DNA of 64,000 bases from positions 478,395-542,394 of the forward strand of contig JAZKBU010000005.1 of NCBI GenBank assembly GCA_040388375.1. The letters run 5' to 3'. Numbering within the stretch: the stretch's first letter is position 1; each line of letters opens with the position of its first letter. Below, in pieces: positions 17,837 through 27,207 of this stretch. The position numbers and the translations under genes are program-made. This DNA is from Bacteroidota bacterium (GTDB taxonomy: Bacteria; Bacteroidota; Bacteroidia; UKL13-3). A model generated the notes under the pieces. The model did no database searches. It was not told the DNA's origin and worked only from the letters and a program-made list of their open reading frames with translations.

Positions 17837-19624
17837 TTAGTCAAGTTTTAAAACGGCCATAAATGCTGATTGTGGAATTTCAACATTACCTACCTGGCGC
17901 ATACGTTTTTTACCTTCTTTTTGTTTTTCGAGTAATTTACGTTTACGTGAAATATCGCCACCATAGCATTTTGCTGTTACGTCTTTACGTAAAGCCTTAA
18001 TGGTTTCGCGTGCTATTACTTTAGCTCCAATACTTGCCTGTATCGGAATTTCGAACTGATGGCGTGGAATTAATTCTTTTAGTTTTTCGCAAATCTTTTT
18101 ACCCCAATCATAAGCTCTGTCGCGGTGAATAATGGCTGAAAGTGCATCAACATTATCTTTGGCTAATAAAATATCCAGTTTTACTAAATCACTTTGTACG
18201 TAACCTATCGGATGATAATCAAAAGAAGCATAACCTTTTGAAATGGTTTTCAGTTTATCGAAGAAATCGAATACTACTTCTGCCAAAGGCATATCAAATT
18301 TCATTTCAACCCTATCCATGGTTAAGTAAACCTGGCTTTTTAACGTACCACGTTTTCCTAAACATAAGCCCATAATGGGTCCTACAAATTCTGAACTGCT
18401 AATGATAGTTGCGGCAATAAATGGTTCCTCTACATATTCAATATGGTTTGGCTCAGGTAAATCGCTAGGGTTATTTACCACAATTAAATCGCCTTTTTTT
18501 GTGTAAGCATGGTAACTTACGTTGGGTACGGTAGTAATTACGGTCATTTTGAACTCACGTTCTAAACGCTCCTGAATAATTTCCATGTGCAGCATTCCTA
18601 AAAAACCACAACGGAAACCAAAACCTAAGGCTGCTGAACTTTCCGGTTCAAAAGTTAACGAAGCATCATTTAATTGAAGCTTGTACATGCTTTCCCGCAA
18701 TTCTTCAAAATCTTCTGTATCAACAGGGTAAATACCTGCAAAAACCATTGGTTTTACATCTTCAAATCCATGAATAATTTCGGCTGTTGGGTTGGCTACG
18801 GTTGTTAAAGTATCGCCCACTTTTACTTCACGGGCTTCTTTAATACCTGAAATAATATAACCTACATCACCGGCTTTTACTTCGCTTCTGGGCTCCATAT
18901 CCAGACCTAAAATACCTACTTCATCAGCAAAATATTCTTTACCTGTGGCCATAAATTTTACTCTATCGCCTTTTTTTATTACTCCGTCTATAATTCTAAA
19001 ATAGGCTATAATTCCCCGGAACGAGTTATATACTGAATCAAAAATAAGTGCTTTTAGAGGTGCTTTTTCATCGCCTTTTGGAGCTGGAACACGACTTACA
19101 ACGGCTTTTAAAATATCGTGTACACCTTGGCCTGTTTTTCCGCTTGCTCTTAAAATATCTTCGTATTTACAACCAATTAAGTCAATAATTTGGTCACTTA
19201 CCTCTTCGGGCATTGAACTAGGTAAATCTATTTTATTTAAAATTGGAATAATTTCCAATCCTTGCTCAATGGCTAAATATAGGTTTGAGATGGTTTGTGC
19301 CTGAATGCCCTGACTTGAATCTACAATTAACAAAGCTCCATCGCAAGCAGCGATAGAACGAGAAACTTCGTAGCTAAAATCTACGTGTCCCGGGGTGTCA
19401 ATCAGGTTTAAAATATATTTTTTACCATCTAATTCATACTTCATTTGAATAGCGTGACTTTTAATAGTAATACCTCTTTCACGCTCTAAATCCATATTAT
19501 CTAACAACTGAGCCTGCATTTCTCTTTGGCTGGTTGTTTTTGTGTATTCTAAAAGTCTATCTGCTAATGTGCTCTTACCGTGGTCAATATGAGCTATAAT
19601 ACAAAAATTACGTATGTTTTCCAT
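17837..19624 (-). CDS. lepA: Elongation factor 4 (back-translocating GTPase)
   Basis: This 595-residue LepA has the standard length and domain order: G domain with AHIDHGKST (about 11-19), the switch [10 protein letters not shown] (about 77-84) and NKIDLP (about 131-136). The EF-G-like domains II, III and V follow, and the LepA-specific C-terminal domain ends with [23 protein letters not shown]. It acts on stalled or mistranslocated ribosomes. Confidence 0.97.
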   Translation of the reverse strand: MENIRNFCIIAHIDHGKSTLADRLLEYTKTTSQREMQAQLLDNMDLERERGITIKSHAIQMKYELDGKKYILNLIDTPGHVDFSYEVSRSIAACDGALLIVDSSQGIQAQTISNLYLAIEQGLEIIPILNKIDLPSSMPEEVSDQIIDLIGCKYEDILRASGKTGQGVHDILKAVVSRVPAPKGDEKAPLKALIFDSVYNSFRGIIAYFRIIDGVIKKGDRVKFMATGKEYFADEVGILGLDMEPRSEVKAGDVGYIISGIKEAREVKVGDTLTTVANPTAEIIHGFEDVKPMVFAGIYPVDTEDFEELRESMYKLQLNDASLTFEPESSAALGFGFRCGFLGMLHMEIIQERLEREFKMTVITTVPNVSYHAYTKKGDLIVVNNPSDLPEPNHIEYVEEPFIAATIISSSEFVGPIMGLCLGKRGTLKSQVYLTMDRVEMKFDMPLAEVVFDFFDKLKTISKGYASFDYHPIGYVQSDLVKLDILLAKDNVDALSAIIHRDRAYDWGKKICEKLKELIPRHQFEIPIQASIGAKVIARETIKALRKDVTAKCYGGDISRKRKLLEKQKEGKKRMRQVGNVEIPQSAFMAVLKLD

Positions 19625-19726
19625 TCAGCGCGAAAGTAATGTTTTTGTATTTGATTTTTAAAGGGAAAAGTGTTTGCCTTTAAATTACTTATTTTTTTGC
19701 TGTATTAGGTTTTAGATAAGCCTAAT

Positions 19727-20737
19727 TTATAAGGAGATAGTATTGATTTGATTTTTGGGAATACCGAGTGATATGAGCATGGCTTGCCAATCGTTAAGGG
19801 CTGAATAATTTTCGCCCAATACCCAAATGATATTGGTTTTTTGAATGGCCTCTTTATTGAGTTTACCAAATTGTTTATTGTTTAATAACTCGTAGAATGT
19901 TGTTGGGCTTATAATACCTTCATCCATTTTTAAACTGGGGTTTATATCGTCTATAATTAAATAGTCAGTATTTCGCCAATTCCATAAATTGGTAATGTGT
20001 ATTTGTTCATTGCTTAACTCAGGTTCAAAAAACAGGTTGTATAGTTTTGTTGCTGAAGTATAAAGGGCTTTTTTATGTTTAATGGATTGCTCATTTGCAA
20101 TGGCAACACTTAAACTTGTTTTACCACTTTTATAAGCACCAAAAAGCAATAAGTGATTACCTTTTTGTGTATTATTTACAAAATCGCTAATGATATATTT
20201 TGTGTTATCGTCCAATTTGTTTTTCCATTGGCTTAACCGGAATTGAAAAGGGAATTTTGCTTCTTGCTGATACATTTTGGTGGTGTACCAATAGTAAGAT
20301 GGATAAGTTAAGGTGAAAAATATTGTTCCGATAATAATAAGCAATGTTTGGCTAAACTGAATGGTAATACCAGCAATAAATGCACCCATCATAAAAAAAC
20401 AAACATCGGTAGCGGTATCAAAAGCTACATTGGCTAAGTCGGGTTTAAAAATATATTCATTGGCATTTTTTAATAAAGGAGCTAGAAAATTATATGATTC
20501 GAAAGTGAGCCAAAGGAAACTCACTCCAATGGCTGAAAACAGGTTTAATTGACTGAATGTAAAATAATTTTTTAATATTTGATAGGCTAGGATGGTAGGA
20601 ATAAAACCCAGGGCTAAATGACCAAATTGGTTGGCTAGCCACGTATAGGTTAGTGTGATACCGCGGTAAGAGTCTTTACCAATTAAATCAAATTGTAACT
20701 GTTGCAATATGTATTTTGCCTGAATTAGTATCATCAT
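19727..20737 (-). CDS. Membrane-anchored P-loop NTPase of unknown function
   Basis: I do not recognise this 336-residue protein. Residues 40-150 contain about four predicted membrane helices (near 40-57, 65-82, 111-130 and 131-150). The soluble half carries a Walker A (GAYKSGKTS, 200-208), a Walker B (YLIIDDINP, 259-267) and a sensor-1-like strand (IIWVLGEN, 303-310), resembling DnaA/DnaC/IstB-type AAA+ ATPases. The AAA+ part is short (about 150 residues), with no obvious arginine finger. It lies about 100 bases upstream of the lepA start on the same strand and is divergent from the VOC gene. It could be a membrane-tethered helicase loader-like or regulatory ATPase, but this is inference. Confidence 0.6.
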   Translation of the reverse strand: MMILIQAKYILQQLQFDLIGKDSYRGITLTYTWLANQFGHLALGFIPTILAYQILKNYFTFSQLNLFSAIGVSFLWLTFESYNFLAPLLKNANEYIFKPDLANVAFDTATDVCFFMMGAFIAGITIQFSQTLLIIIGTIFFTLTYPSYYWYTTKMYQQEAKFPFQFRLSQWKNKLDDNTKYIISDFVNNTQKGNHLLLFGAYKSGKTSLSVAIANEQSIKHKKALYTSATKLYNLFFEPELSNEQIHITNLWNWRNTDYLIIDDINPSLKMDEGIISPTTFYELLNNKQFGKLNKEAIQKTNIIWVLGENYSALNDWQAMLISLGIPKNQINTISL

Positions 20738-20869
20738 TAGTAGCGCAATGATTATTTGTTTTTCAGGGCAATATAGCAGATAATTAATAATGTAATTAGT
20801 AAGCTATTAAATGCAAATATGAATAGCTTGTTTGGTTGTTTAATTTTTTTTATAGAGTGTTGTAGCATT

Positions 20870-21253
20870 ATGCTTAATAAAGTTCACCATACGGCTATTA
20901 TTTGTTCGGATTATGAAGTTTCTAAGCATTTTTATATTACTGTTTTGGGCTTAACTGTTTTAAGAGAAGTTTATAGAAAAGAAAGGCAATCTTTTAAGCT
21001 TGATCTGGCTTTAAATGGAAATTATATTATTGAATTGTTTTCGTTTCCTAATCCGCCTAAACGACCTTCAAGACCTGAGGCTGCCGGTTTGCGACACCTG
21101 GCCTTTGAGGTTGATAAAATAGAAGATATAATAGCACATTTGCAATTGCATAAAATAGAGGTGGAGCCTATCAGAGTTGACGAGTACACCAACAAAAAAT
21201 TTACTTTTATTGCTGACCCTGACGGGTTACCAATAGAGTTTTACGAAAAATAA
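20870..21253 (+). CDS. VOC-family protein, YaeR/GloA2 type
   Basis: This 127-residue glyoxalase-fold protein closely resembles E. coli YaeR in layout: VHHTAIICSDY at the start, ELFSFPNPPKRPSRPEAAGLRHLAFEV in the middle and FIADPDGLPIEFYE at the end. Metal ligands His (VHHT), Glu (ELFSF), His (LRHLA) and Glu (PIEFYE) are present. The substrate is unknown. I chose the ATG at 20870 because homologues start just before VHH; a longer start at 20819 adds a poorly conserved hydrophobic stretch. It is followed six bases later by the flavin reductase. Confidence 0.85.
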   Translation: MLNKVHHTAIICSDYEVSKHFYITVLGLTVLREVYRKERQSFKLDLALNGNYIIELFSFPNPPKRPSRPEAAGLRHLAFEVDKIEDIIAHLQLHKIEVEPIRVDEYTNKKFTFIADPDGLPIEFYEK

Positions 21254-21259
21254 TTATAA

Positions 21260-21793
21260 ATGAATAAACCCAATATATTAGCTATTGTGGGTAGCATAAA
21301 TGCCAGTTCTATCAATGCCAAAATTATACATAAACTAAAAACTTCTTATAGCCATTTAATCAATATTGATGTGTATGAAGACATTGCTTCATTACCCCAT
21401 TTTAGTCCGCATTTAGACACTGATAATGCTCCTGAAAGCGTGGTTCATTTACGTGAATTGCTTACAAGGGCAGATGGTGTTTTATTTTGTACACCTGAGT
21501 ATATTTTTAGTTTACCAAGTATTGTTAAAAATATTTTTGAATGGATGGTGTCTACCGTTATTTTTACCGATAAACCGAGCGCTTTTATTATAGCAGCCAG
21601 CTCGGGCGATAAGGCTTTTGAGCAGATGCAATTAATGCTAACTACAGTTGGTGCTAAAATGAGTTTGGATAGTAATGTTTTAATTAAGGGTGTGAAAAGT
21701 AAAACAACTATTGATGGTGATATTACAGATATTGAAACAAAAACGGCTATTGATAAACTAATAGCCGCTCTGGTTCAAAATATAAATAAATAA
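21260..21793 (+). CDS. NADPH-dependent FMN reductase family protein
   Basis: This 177-residue flavodoxin-fold protein has the N-terminal phosphate loop GSINASSINAK (about 11-21) and the family motif TPEYIFSLPSIVKNIFEWM near residues 74-92. Relatives reduce FMN, quinones or chromate with NAD(P)H. It is six bases after the VOC gene, suggesting a two-gene stress or detoxification unit. Confidence 0.85.
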   Translation: MNKPNILAIVGSINASSINAKIIHKLKTSYSHLINIDVYEDIASLPHFSPHLDTDNAPESVVHLRELLTRADGVLFCTPEYIFSLPSIVKNIFEWMVSTVIFTDKPSAFIIAASSGDKAFEQMQLMLTTVGAKMSLDSNVLIKGVKSKTTIDGDITDIETKTAIDKLIAALVQNINK

Positions 21794-21803
21794 AAGTTAT
21801 TCG

Positions 21804-22910
21804 TTAGTAGGCAAAAGCAAAAACAGCTTCTACATCTTTCAATTCAATATTGTTTACACCATCAGTAAGTCTGCATGTAAACTTAATTTTCATTTTAACT
21901 GTTTTTTGCCCGGTAGCATTGTTTTTGTAGTTGCTAATTTCATCTATAAAAAAGCCGGTAAATTGTTCTGTGTATTTAGATGAATAAGTAACACCATTTT
22001 TATCAGTATATTCTACCAGAACTTTGTCTAACTGCAGGGTATCGCGTACGGGAACTATATTGTACGAAAAGTTTGCACTACATTTGTTGGTAGCAGCAGT
22101 GGCTATGTTTTTACTTACTACAGTCGTATCGTTGGTGGCTTTATTAATGGCCAACAAATTGACTTGGTATACTCCTTCGGCTGCAAAAGCAGGCAATTCA
22201 AATATTTTTCCTTTAGGCTCTGAATTAATTTCGTTTAGGTATTTCCATATAAATTTATGGGTTGATGAATCCGCATTTAAAACTTCGCATTTGAACTTGT
22301 TACTACCCGTATTGGTATAGGTGTAATCAATATAATTATTCAGGTTGTTTCCGTTAATATAAATTGGATTGTCAATATCCGTAACACAACCTGTATAATC
22401 TACCTTTAACGAAATATTTTGTTTGCCTTCAGCGTTAAATATAAAATTAGGGCTTTCCTGTTTTGAACCAAAACCACCACCAAAATCCCAGGTATAATCG
22501 GGTGTTCCATCGCCTCTGCTTTGGTTGTTAAATATAACCCTGTAGCTCATAGGAGGTAATTTTTCATTGTAAAAAAGAAATGCTTTTCCTATTTTGTATA
22601 ATGAGTCGATAGACCAATTGCTATTGTTTCCTACCTGGTAATTTCTAAAAGTTATACTTAGTTTTTCGGTACAATTAGTGCAAGTTTTTGCAATGGTTCC
22701 TTTAAACTGTTTGATGTTTAAACTATCAACGGTGTTTTCGGTTTTCATCACCATATTATCATTACCGGCTTCAAACAATAAAGGTGAATTATTGGCACTT
22801 GCACTTACATAAAACTCGGCTTTTCCAATATAGTTTACAGGCTCTTCTACTGTTTTACAAGCGCTTGTAAGTATAGCAATACTGGCTATTATATATATTA
22901 TTTTTCGCAT
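21804..22910 (-). CDS. Lipoprotein with PKD-like domain
   Basis: This 368-residue protein starts with a lipoprotein signal (lipobox TSAC, Cys at about 18). A PKD-type block YTWDFGGGFG lies near residues 138-147, followed by NFIFNAEGKQNISLKV. The C-terminal half holds further beta-sandwich-like sequence. It is the third gene of the sigma-factor operon, five bases after the TM-barrel protein, so it is probably the surface or periplasmic partner of that system. I cannot assign a ligand. Confidence 0.7.
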   Translation of the reverse strand: MRKIIYIIASIAILTSACKTVEEPVNYIGKAEFYVSASANNSPLLFEAGNDNMVMKTENTVDSLNIKQFKGTIAKTCTNCTEKLSITFRNYQVGNNSNWSIDSLYKIGKAFLFYNEKLPPMSYRVIFNNQSRGDGTPDYTWDFGGGFGSKQESPNFIFNAEGKQNISLKVDYTGCVTDIDNPIYINGNNLNNYIDYTYTNTGSNKFKCEVLNADSSTHKFIWKYLNEINSEPKGKIFELPAFAAEGVYQVNLLAINKATNDTTVVSKNIATAATNKCSANFSYNIVPVRDTLQLDKVLVEYTDKNGVTYSSKYTEQFTGFFIDEISNYKNNATGQKTVKMKIKFTCRLTDGVNNIELKDVEAVFAFAY

Positions 22911-22915
22911 TGTTT

Positions 22916-24145
22916 TTATTTTAAAATATATTGAATTCCTAATTTCAATCCTTTGTTATAATCTGCTTTATTAGTATTAAAAGCTTCGTTTTTACTGATG
23001 TCGTTTAATCCATAAATATAACTTACTCCTAAAGCTATATTTTTAGTAAAGCGGTATTGATAATTTAAGCTAAGCTGCCAGTCAGTTTTATTTAATACAC
23101 TGCTATATCCACTTGCATTAACAGCGTTGGTAGTATTGTTTTCCAAGTTAACAGTTGTTATTTTATCGTTCGATTGAAGTAATTGTGCCATTTGAATACC
23201 TAAACCTAAACTGTGGTTTTTGTAAACGGGATACATGGCGTTTAAACCAATAATAGCATATTGAATAGATTGGTTGGTAATATTGGTTTGCTTAGTCTCT
23301 GAACTAAAATCGTATTGTTTGTTTATATACTCTCTGCTATCGGTATTTTGATTGATTTGCTCAAAATGCAGATTGGTATTGAACGATAGTTTACCAAAGT
23401 CTAAATACAAACGACCTCCAACAAAATAGCCAAGTGAGTTGCTTGCAAATGTATTATTGAAGCTATTTAAACCCACTTCAGCACTGGCATTGAATTGAGA
23501 AATGATACTGCTTCTTTTTATAGTTGGCTCCGGTTTGGCTAAGAAAGTATAGTTTTTGTTTTCAAAAGTTAAATCGGTAGGGGTAACTTGCAAGGTATTT
23601 ACTGCTTTTTGTGTTAAGTAGTTTTCTTCTTGCTCCGGTGCTGTTATTACTGATTCTTCTGTTAAAATATTATTGTTTTCAATAGTTGTATTAGCAGTTT
23701 GGGTAGCAATAGGACTTGGTTTTAATATATTGTTTTCTGCCAGTACATCATTGTTATTGTGCGTATTGGCGGCTATTACTGGTTGATTGGCTTCTTGCTG
23801 TTCGTTACCGTTATTTGTTGATGGATTAGCAGGATTGGTATTGCTTATTGCGGCTTGCGTATTTGTTTCAGGCACTATAACTGTATTGGGCAGTGTAGCT
23901 TCTTGTAAAGCAAGAGTAGCAGGTGTTGTTGTTTTGGTTTTATTGCTAACTAAGAACCATGACAGTAATCCAAGTAATGCAATTGTTGAAGCATAAAATA
24001 TTTGCTTGTTCCAAAAGGCACTTTTTTGAACTCTGCGTTGGGCTATCAACAAAGCTTCGGCATGCTCCCAATAAGCATCCTCGTAAGCAAATTCTTTGCT
24101 ATCAAGCTTGTTTTTAATTAAATTGTCTAAATCTTTATCCGTCAT
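22916..24145 (-). CDS. Presumed anti-sigma protein with TM helix, long linker and C-terminal barrel-like domain
   Basis: This 409-residue protein has a cytoplasmic N-terminus (1-48: MTDKDLDNLIKNKL, AYWEHAEALL) resembling Bacteroidota anti-sigma domains. One membrane helix (about 49-66) follows. Next comes a roughly 150-residue linker rich in Asn, Thr, Ala and Glu. The C-terminal region (about 217-409) has alternating aromatic and hydrophobic strands (FVGGRLYLDFGKLSFNTNL; YQYRFTKNIALGVSYIYGL) ending in a hydrophobic strand, as in outer-membrane barrels. It overlaps the sigma gene by four bases. That order matches sigma/anti-sigma pairs. The barrel and envelope-spanning arrangement is inferred. 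Confidence 0.65.
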   Translation of the reverse strand: MTDKDLDNLIKNKLDSKEFAYEDAYWEHAEALLIAQRRVQKSAFWNKQIFYASTIALLGLLSWFLVSNKTKTTTPATLALQEATLPNTVIVPETNTQAAISNTNPANPSTNNGNEQQEANQPVIAANTHNNNDVLAENNILKPSPIATQTANTTIENNNILTEESVITAPEQEENYLTQKAVNTLQVTPTDLTFENKNYTFLAKPEPTIKRSSIISQFNASAEVGLNSFNNTFASNSLGYFVGGRLYLDFGKLSFNTNLHFEQINQNTDSREYINKQYDFSSETKQTNITNQSIQYAIIGLNAMYPVYKNHSLGLGIQMAQLLQSNDKITTVNLENNTTNAVNASGYSSVLNKTDWQLSLNYQYRFTKNIALGVSYIYGLNDISKNEAFNTNKADYNKGLKLGIQYILK

Positions 24146-24720
24146 GCTAGTTTTTCCCTTTGTTTTAGTTGAGGAAATATTTCAACCAGTTTTCTTTTTA
24201 AAATTGTTCGTGCATTGTTTACATGCCATTTACTAGTACCTTCACTAATGCCTAATTTTTCTGCAATTTCTTTATGGTTATAACCTTCTATTGCAAATAA
24301 ATTAAATACCAATTTGCTCGATTCAGGCAACTGCTGTATATGAATATTTATATCATCGGCAGTTAACTTGGCTTCGGCTTCATTTAAATCAAACGGATGA
24401 AAATGCATATCTACATCTTCCGATGATTTGTCAATGAACAAAGCATTTTTTTTATTATTTACCCTAAACTCATCAATAATGGTATTAACCATAATTGTTT
24501 TTATCCAGGCCTCAAATGATTTGTTGACATCAAAGTGTTGCAGGTTGTTTAAAATTTTAAAGAACGCTTTATTTACTTGCTCAACAATATCATCCTTATT
24601 CTGGTAGTACTTGTAGCATACAGGCATTAATTTAGTAAAACAGAATTTATATAAAGCACTCTCGGCCTTACGATCCTGTTTAATACATAAATTAATAAGC
24701 TTTTGTAGCTCTTTGTCCAT
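24142..24720 (-). CDS. ECF-type RNA polymerase sigma factor
   Basis: This 192-residue sigma-70-family protein has region 2 at residues 20-90 (KAFFKILNNLQHFDVNKSFEAWI) and region 4 at about 125-180 (LPESSKLVFNLFAIEGYNHKEIAEKLGISEGTSKWHV). Between the two lies an Asp/His/Glu-containing linker (SEDVDMHFHPFDLNEAEAK). It is the first gene of a three-gene operon with the TM-barrel protein and the PKD lipoprotein, which presumably control its activity. Confidence 0.9.
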   Translation of the reverse strand: MDKELQKLINLCIKQDRKAESALYKFCFTKLMPVCYKYYQNKDDIVEQVNKAFFKILNNLQHFDVNKSFEAWIKTIMVNTIIDEFRVNNKKNALFIDKSSEDVDMHFHPFDLNEAEAKLTADDINIHIQQLPESSKLVFNLFAIEGYNHKEIAEKLGISEGTSKWHVNNARTILKRKLVEIFPQLKQREKLA

Positions 24721-24868
24721 TTAGGGGAAAATTTTATTCAATAATCGGTTAAATTTTGTATTTCAACCTACTTTACGATGCTATTTATGAATAGGTTGGG
24801 TGCTCATCTCAAATATTTTTATTGGTGTTCATCTATTTATTTTGATTATTGCAATAGCAAAAATACAA

Positions 24869-25660
24869 ATGAAAACGAAAGAAGAAATAGTAAACGATTG
24901 GTTACCACGTTACACAGGGGTGGAGTTGAAGAAGTTTGGTGAGTATATTTTATTAACCAATTTTATGAATTATGTAGAGTTTTTTGCAGAAAAATTCAAT
25001 GTACCTATTGATGGTAAGGATAAGCCTATGCAATCGGCTACGGCTGAAAATATTACCATTATAAACTTTGGAATGGGAAGCGCCATGGCAGCTACCGTTA
25101 TGGATTTATTAGGGGCTATACACCCAAAGGCATTATTGTTTTTAGGTAAGTGTGGCGGATTGAAAAAAGTAACTAAGTTGGGCGATTTAATTTTACCCAT
25201 TGCGGCCATAAGAGGCGAGGGTACCAGTAACGATTATATTATGCCTGAAATACCGGCCTTGCCTTCGTTCAGAATGCAAATGGCGGTTGCATCCAGCATT
25301 GTTAAACACAAGGTTGATTACTGGACTGGAACCGTTTATACAACTAACCGCAGGGTGTGGGAACACGATGAAGAATTTAAAGAAAAATTGCGCAAAACCC
25401 GTGCAATGGCTATAGATATGGAAACGGCTACCATTTTTGTGGTGGGTTTTGTAAACAGTATTCCAAAAGGAGCTTTGTTATTGGTAAGCGATAATCCAAT
25501 GACGCCTGACGGTGTTAAAACATCAAAAAGTGACACTGCTGTAACGGCTAAATATGTTAAAAAACATATAGAAATTGGTATTGATGCTTTGATTGAGTTA
25601 CGCGATTCAGGTGAATCGGTTAAGCATTTACGTTTTGAAGAGAAAAAAAAGCCCAATTAA
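24869..25660 (+). CDS. amn: AMP nucleosidase
   Basis: This 263-residue phosphorylase-superfamily enzyme corresponds to the short AMP nucleosidase of Bacteroidota, which splits AMP into adenine and ribose 5-phosphate. Signatures are INFGMGSAMAAT (about 68-79), LFLGKCGGLKK, and the catalytic/base region AMAIDMETATIF near 181-192 with LLVSDNPM downstream. I use the ATG at 24869 (MKTKEEIV), since the upstream extension to 24800 is hydrophobic and not part of the family. The C-terminal codons lie inside the terminator hairpin. Confidence 0.85.
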   Translation: MKTKEEIVNDWLPRYTGVELKKFGEYILLTNFMNYVEFFAEKFNVPIDGKDKPMQSATAENITIINFGMGSAMAATVMDLLGAIHPKALLFLGKCGGLKKVTKLGDLILPIAAIRGEGTSNDYIMPEIPALPSFRMQMAVASSIVKHKVDYWTGTVYTTNRRVWEHDEEFKEKLRKTRAMAIDMETATIFVVGFVNSIPKGALLLVSDNPMTPDGVKTSKSDTAVTAKYVKKHIEIGIDALIELRDSGESVKHLRFEEKKKPN

Positions 25661-25671
25661 TTGGGCTTTTT
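25643..25671. terminator. Bidirectional terminator between amn and the beta-CASP gene
   Basis: The perfect palindrome GCCCAATTAATTGGGC (25651-25666) is flanked by an A run and a T run, so it works in both directions between convergent genes. The amn stop codon (25658-25660) is within the hairpin. Confidence 0.85.
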
Positions 25672-25673
25672 CA

Positions 25674-27077
25674 TTATAAAATAAATTCTTGTCCTTGTTC
25701 CGGCATGGTTACATTTTCAATGCCATTGGCTTTCAATCTATCATACATAGCGGTCATTTGAGTTTCGTCTCCATGTACTAAAAATACCTGTTTGCTTCCG
25801 CCATCATGTGTTTGTTTAATGTAATTGAATATTTCATCACAATCAGGATGCGAGCTGAATATATCTGTTGAGGCTATTTTGGCAAAAACGCGTTTGTCTT
25901 TATTTTTAATTCTAATGTTTGGTTGTCCCTGTAAAAGCCTGTGTCCTAGTGTGCCTTCAGCACAGAAACCGGCAATTAAAATGGTTGAAAACGGATTTTC
26001 AATATTGTTCATTACGTGTTCCTGAATACGACCACCCTCTACCATACCTGCGGCTGAAATAATTACACAAGGGTCAGGGTAATACAATAACTCTTCGTGG
26101 TGGTTATAATCTTCTAAAAACTTTACATCTTCAAACTCAAATAGCGAGCCTACTTCTTTTTGAAATTGTGCAGCTTCGGGGTTTAATAAGTCAATATTTT
26201 TTTCGTACACGCGGGTACTGCGTATAGCCAAAGGACTATCAACAAATATTTTTACATGGGGGATTAACCCGGCATGTTTTAGCTGGTGAATAGTGAAAAC
26301 AATAGATTGTGTTCTGCCCACACTAAAGGCCGGAATAACCAAGCGCCCCCTGATATTGATACAAGTGGAAGTAATGTAATGCAACATTTCCTCTTCCGCA
26401 CTTTGGGTAATTTTATGTTTACGCCCGCCATAGGTACATTCGCTCACTAAACAATCAATGCCATTAAGTACTTTGGCATTGTTTACCAATTTTGAATCGC
26501 TGCGGCCTAAATCACCGGTAAAACCAATGGTTTTGGTTTTGCCATTTTCGTTTACACTTAATTTAACCGAGGCTGCGCCCAATAAATGCCCTGCTTCTAT
26601 TAATGTTACTTCTGCTTCCTGATTTAAGGTAAATGGGGTATCAAAAGGAACGGTGTAAAATTGAGCAACCGTATCTTTAACCTGACTGGCTAAATACAAA
26701 GGTTTGGCTACCATATTGCGTTTGGTTTTCTTGGCATTACCTAAACCCTTGCGGTATTCCATTAATTGTATATTGGCGCTATCGTACAGCAAGTATTCTA
26801 CCAATTCAGCGGTAGCTGAAGTACAAATTATTTTACCTCTAAAACCTTGCAACACTAAACTAGGCAAGTTGCCAGAATGGTCAATATGGGCGTGGGTTAA
26901 TATAACAGCATCTATATCGGCAGCGTTGAAAGGAAATATATCTTCTTTAAAAACAGGATTACGTTTTAATTCGTAATCCATGCCACAGTCAATTAGTATT
27001 TTATATCCGCTTTGTAACGTAACAAGGTGCATACTACCAGTAACCTGACGTGCTGCGCCTAAAAAAGTAATTTTCAT
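25674..27077 (-). CDS. Metallo-beta-lactamase/beta-CASP RNase (CPSF73-like)
   Basis: This 467-residue protein has the MBL metal motif THAHIDHSGNLP (about 60-71), the second MBL segment GHLLGAAS, GFTGDLGRSD, and a beta-CASP domain with SECTYGGRKH, RLVIPAFSVGRTQ and SSHPDCDEI, ending with a conserved VHGDE. Relatives are RNA-processing nucleases. It sits between two nucleoside-degrading enzymes, consistent with nucleic acid turnover. No KH domain is seen, so it is the short CPSF-like form. Confidence 0.88.
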   Translation of the reverse strand: MKITFLGAARQVTGSMHLVTLQSGYKILIDCGMDYELKRNPVFKEDIFPFNAADIDAVILTHAHIDHSGNLPSLVLQGFRGKIICTSATAELVEYLLYDSANIQLMEYRKGLGNAKKTKRNMVAKPLYLASQVKDTVAQFYTVPFDTPFTLNQEAEVTLIEAGHLLGAASVKLSVNENGKTKTIGFTGDLGRSDSKLVNNAKVLNGIDCLVSECTYGGRKHKITQSAEEEMLHYITSTCINIRGRLVIPAFSVGRTQSIVFTIHQLKHAGLIPHVKIFVDSPLAIRSTRVYEKNIDLLNPEAAQFQKEVGSLFEFEDVKFLEDYNHHEELLYYPDPCVIISAAGMVEGGRIQEHVMNNIENPFSTILIAGFCAEGTLGHRLLQGQPNIRIKNKDKRVFAKIASTDIFSSHPDCDEIFNYIKQTHDGGSKQVFLVHGDETQMTAMYDRLKANGIENVTMPEQGQEFIL

Positions 27078-27207
27078 TAATACTATAAATAGTTAAAGTC
27101 AAAAATTGTTTAAGCGTCAAATAAACTTAAATACCTTTATACAAAAAAAAATACTTAACAACATAATCAGGCATTGTTAAATATTTAGTTATTTGCCGTT
27201 TATTATT

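Noticed and set aside
27142-27150. Poly-A tract before the nucleoside phosphorylase as a phase-variable element
   Set aside because: A runs of this size are common in AT-rich intergenic DNA and it lies outside any coding frame.
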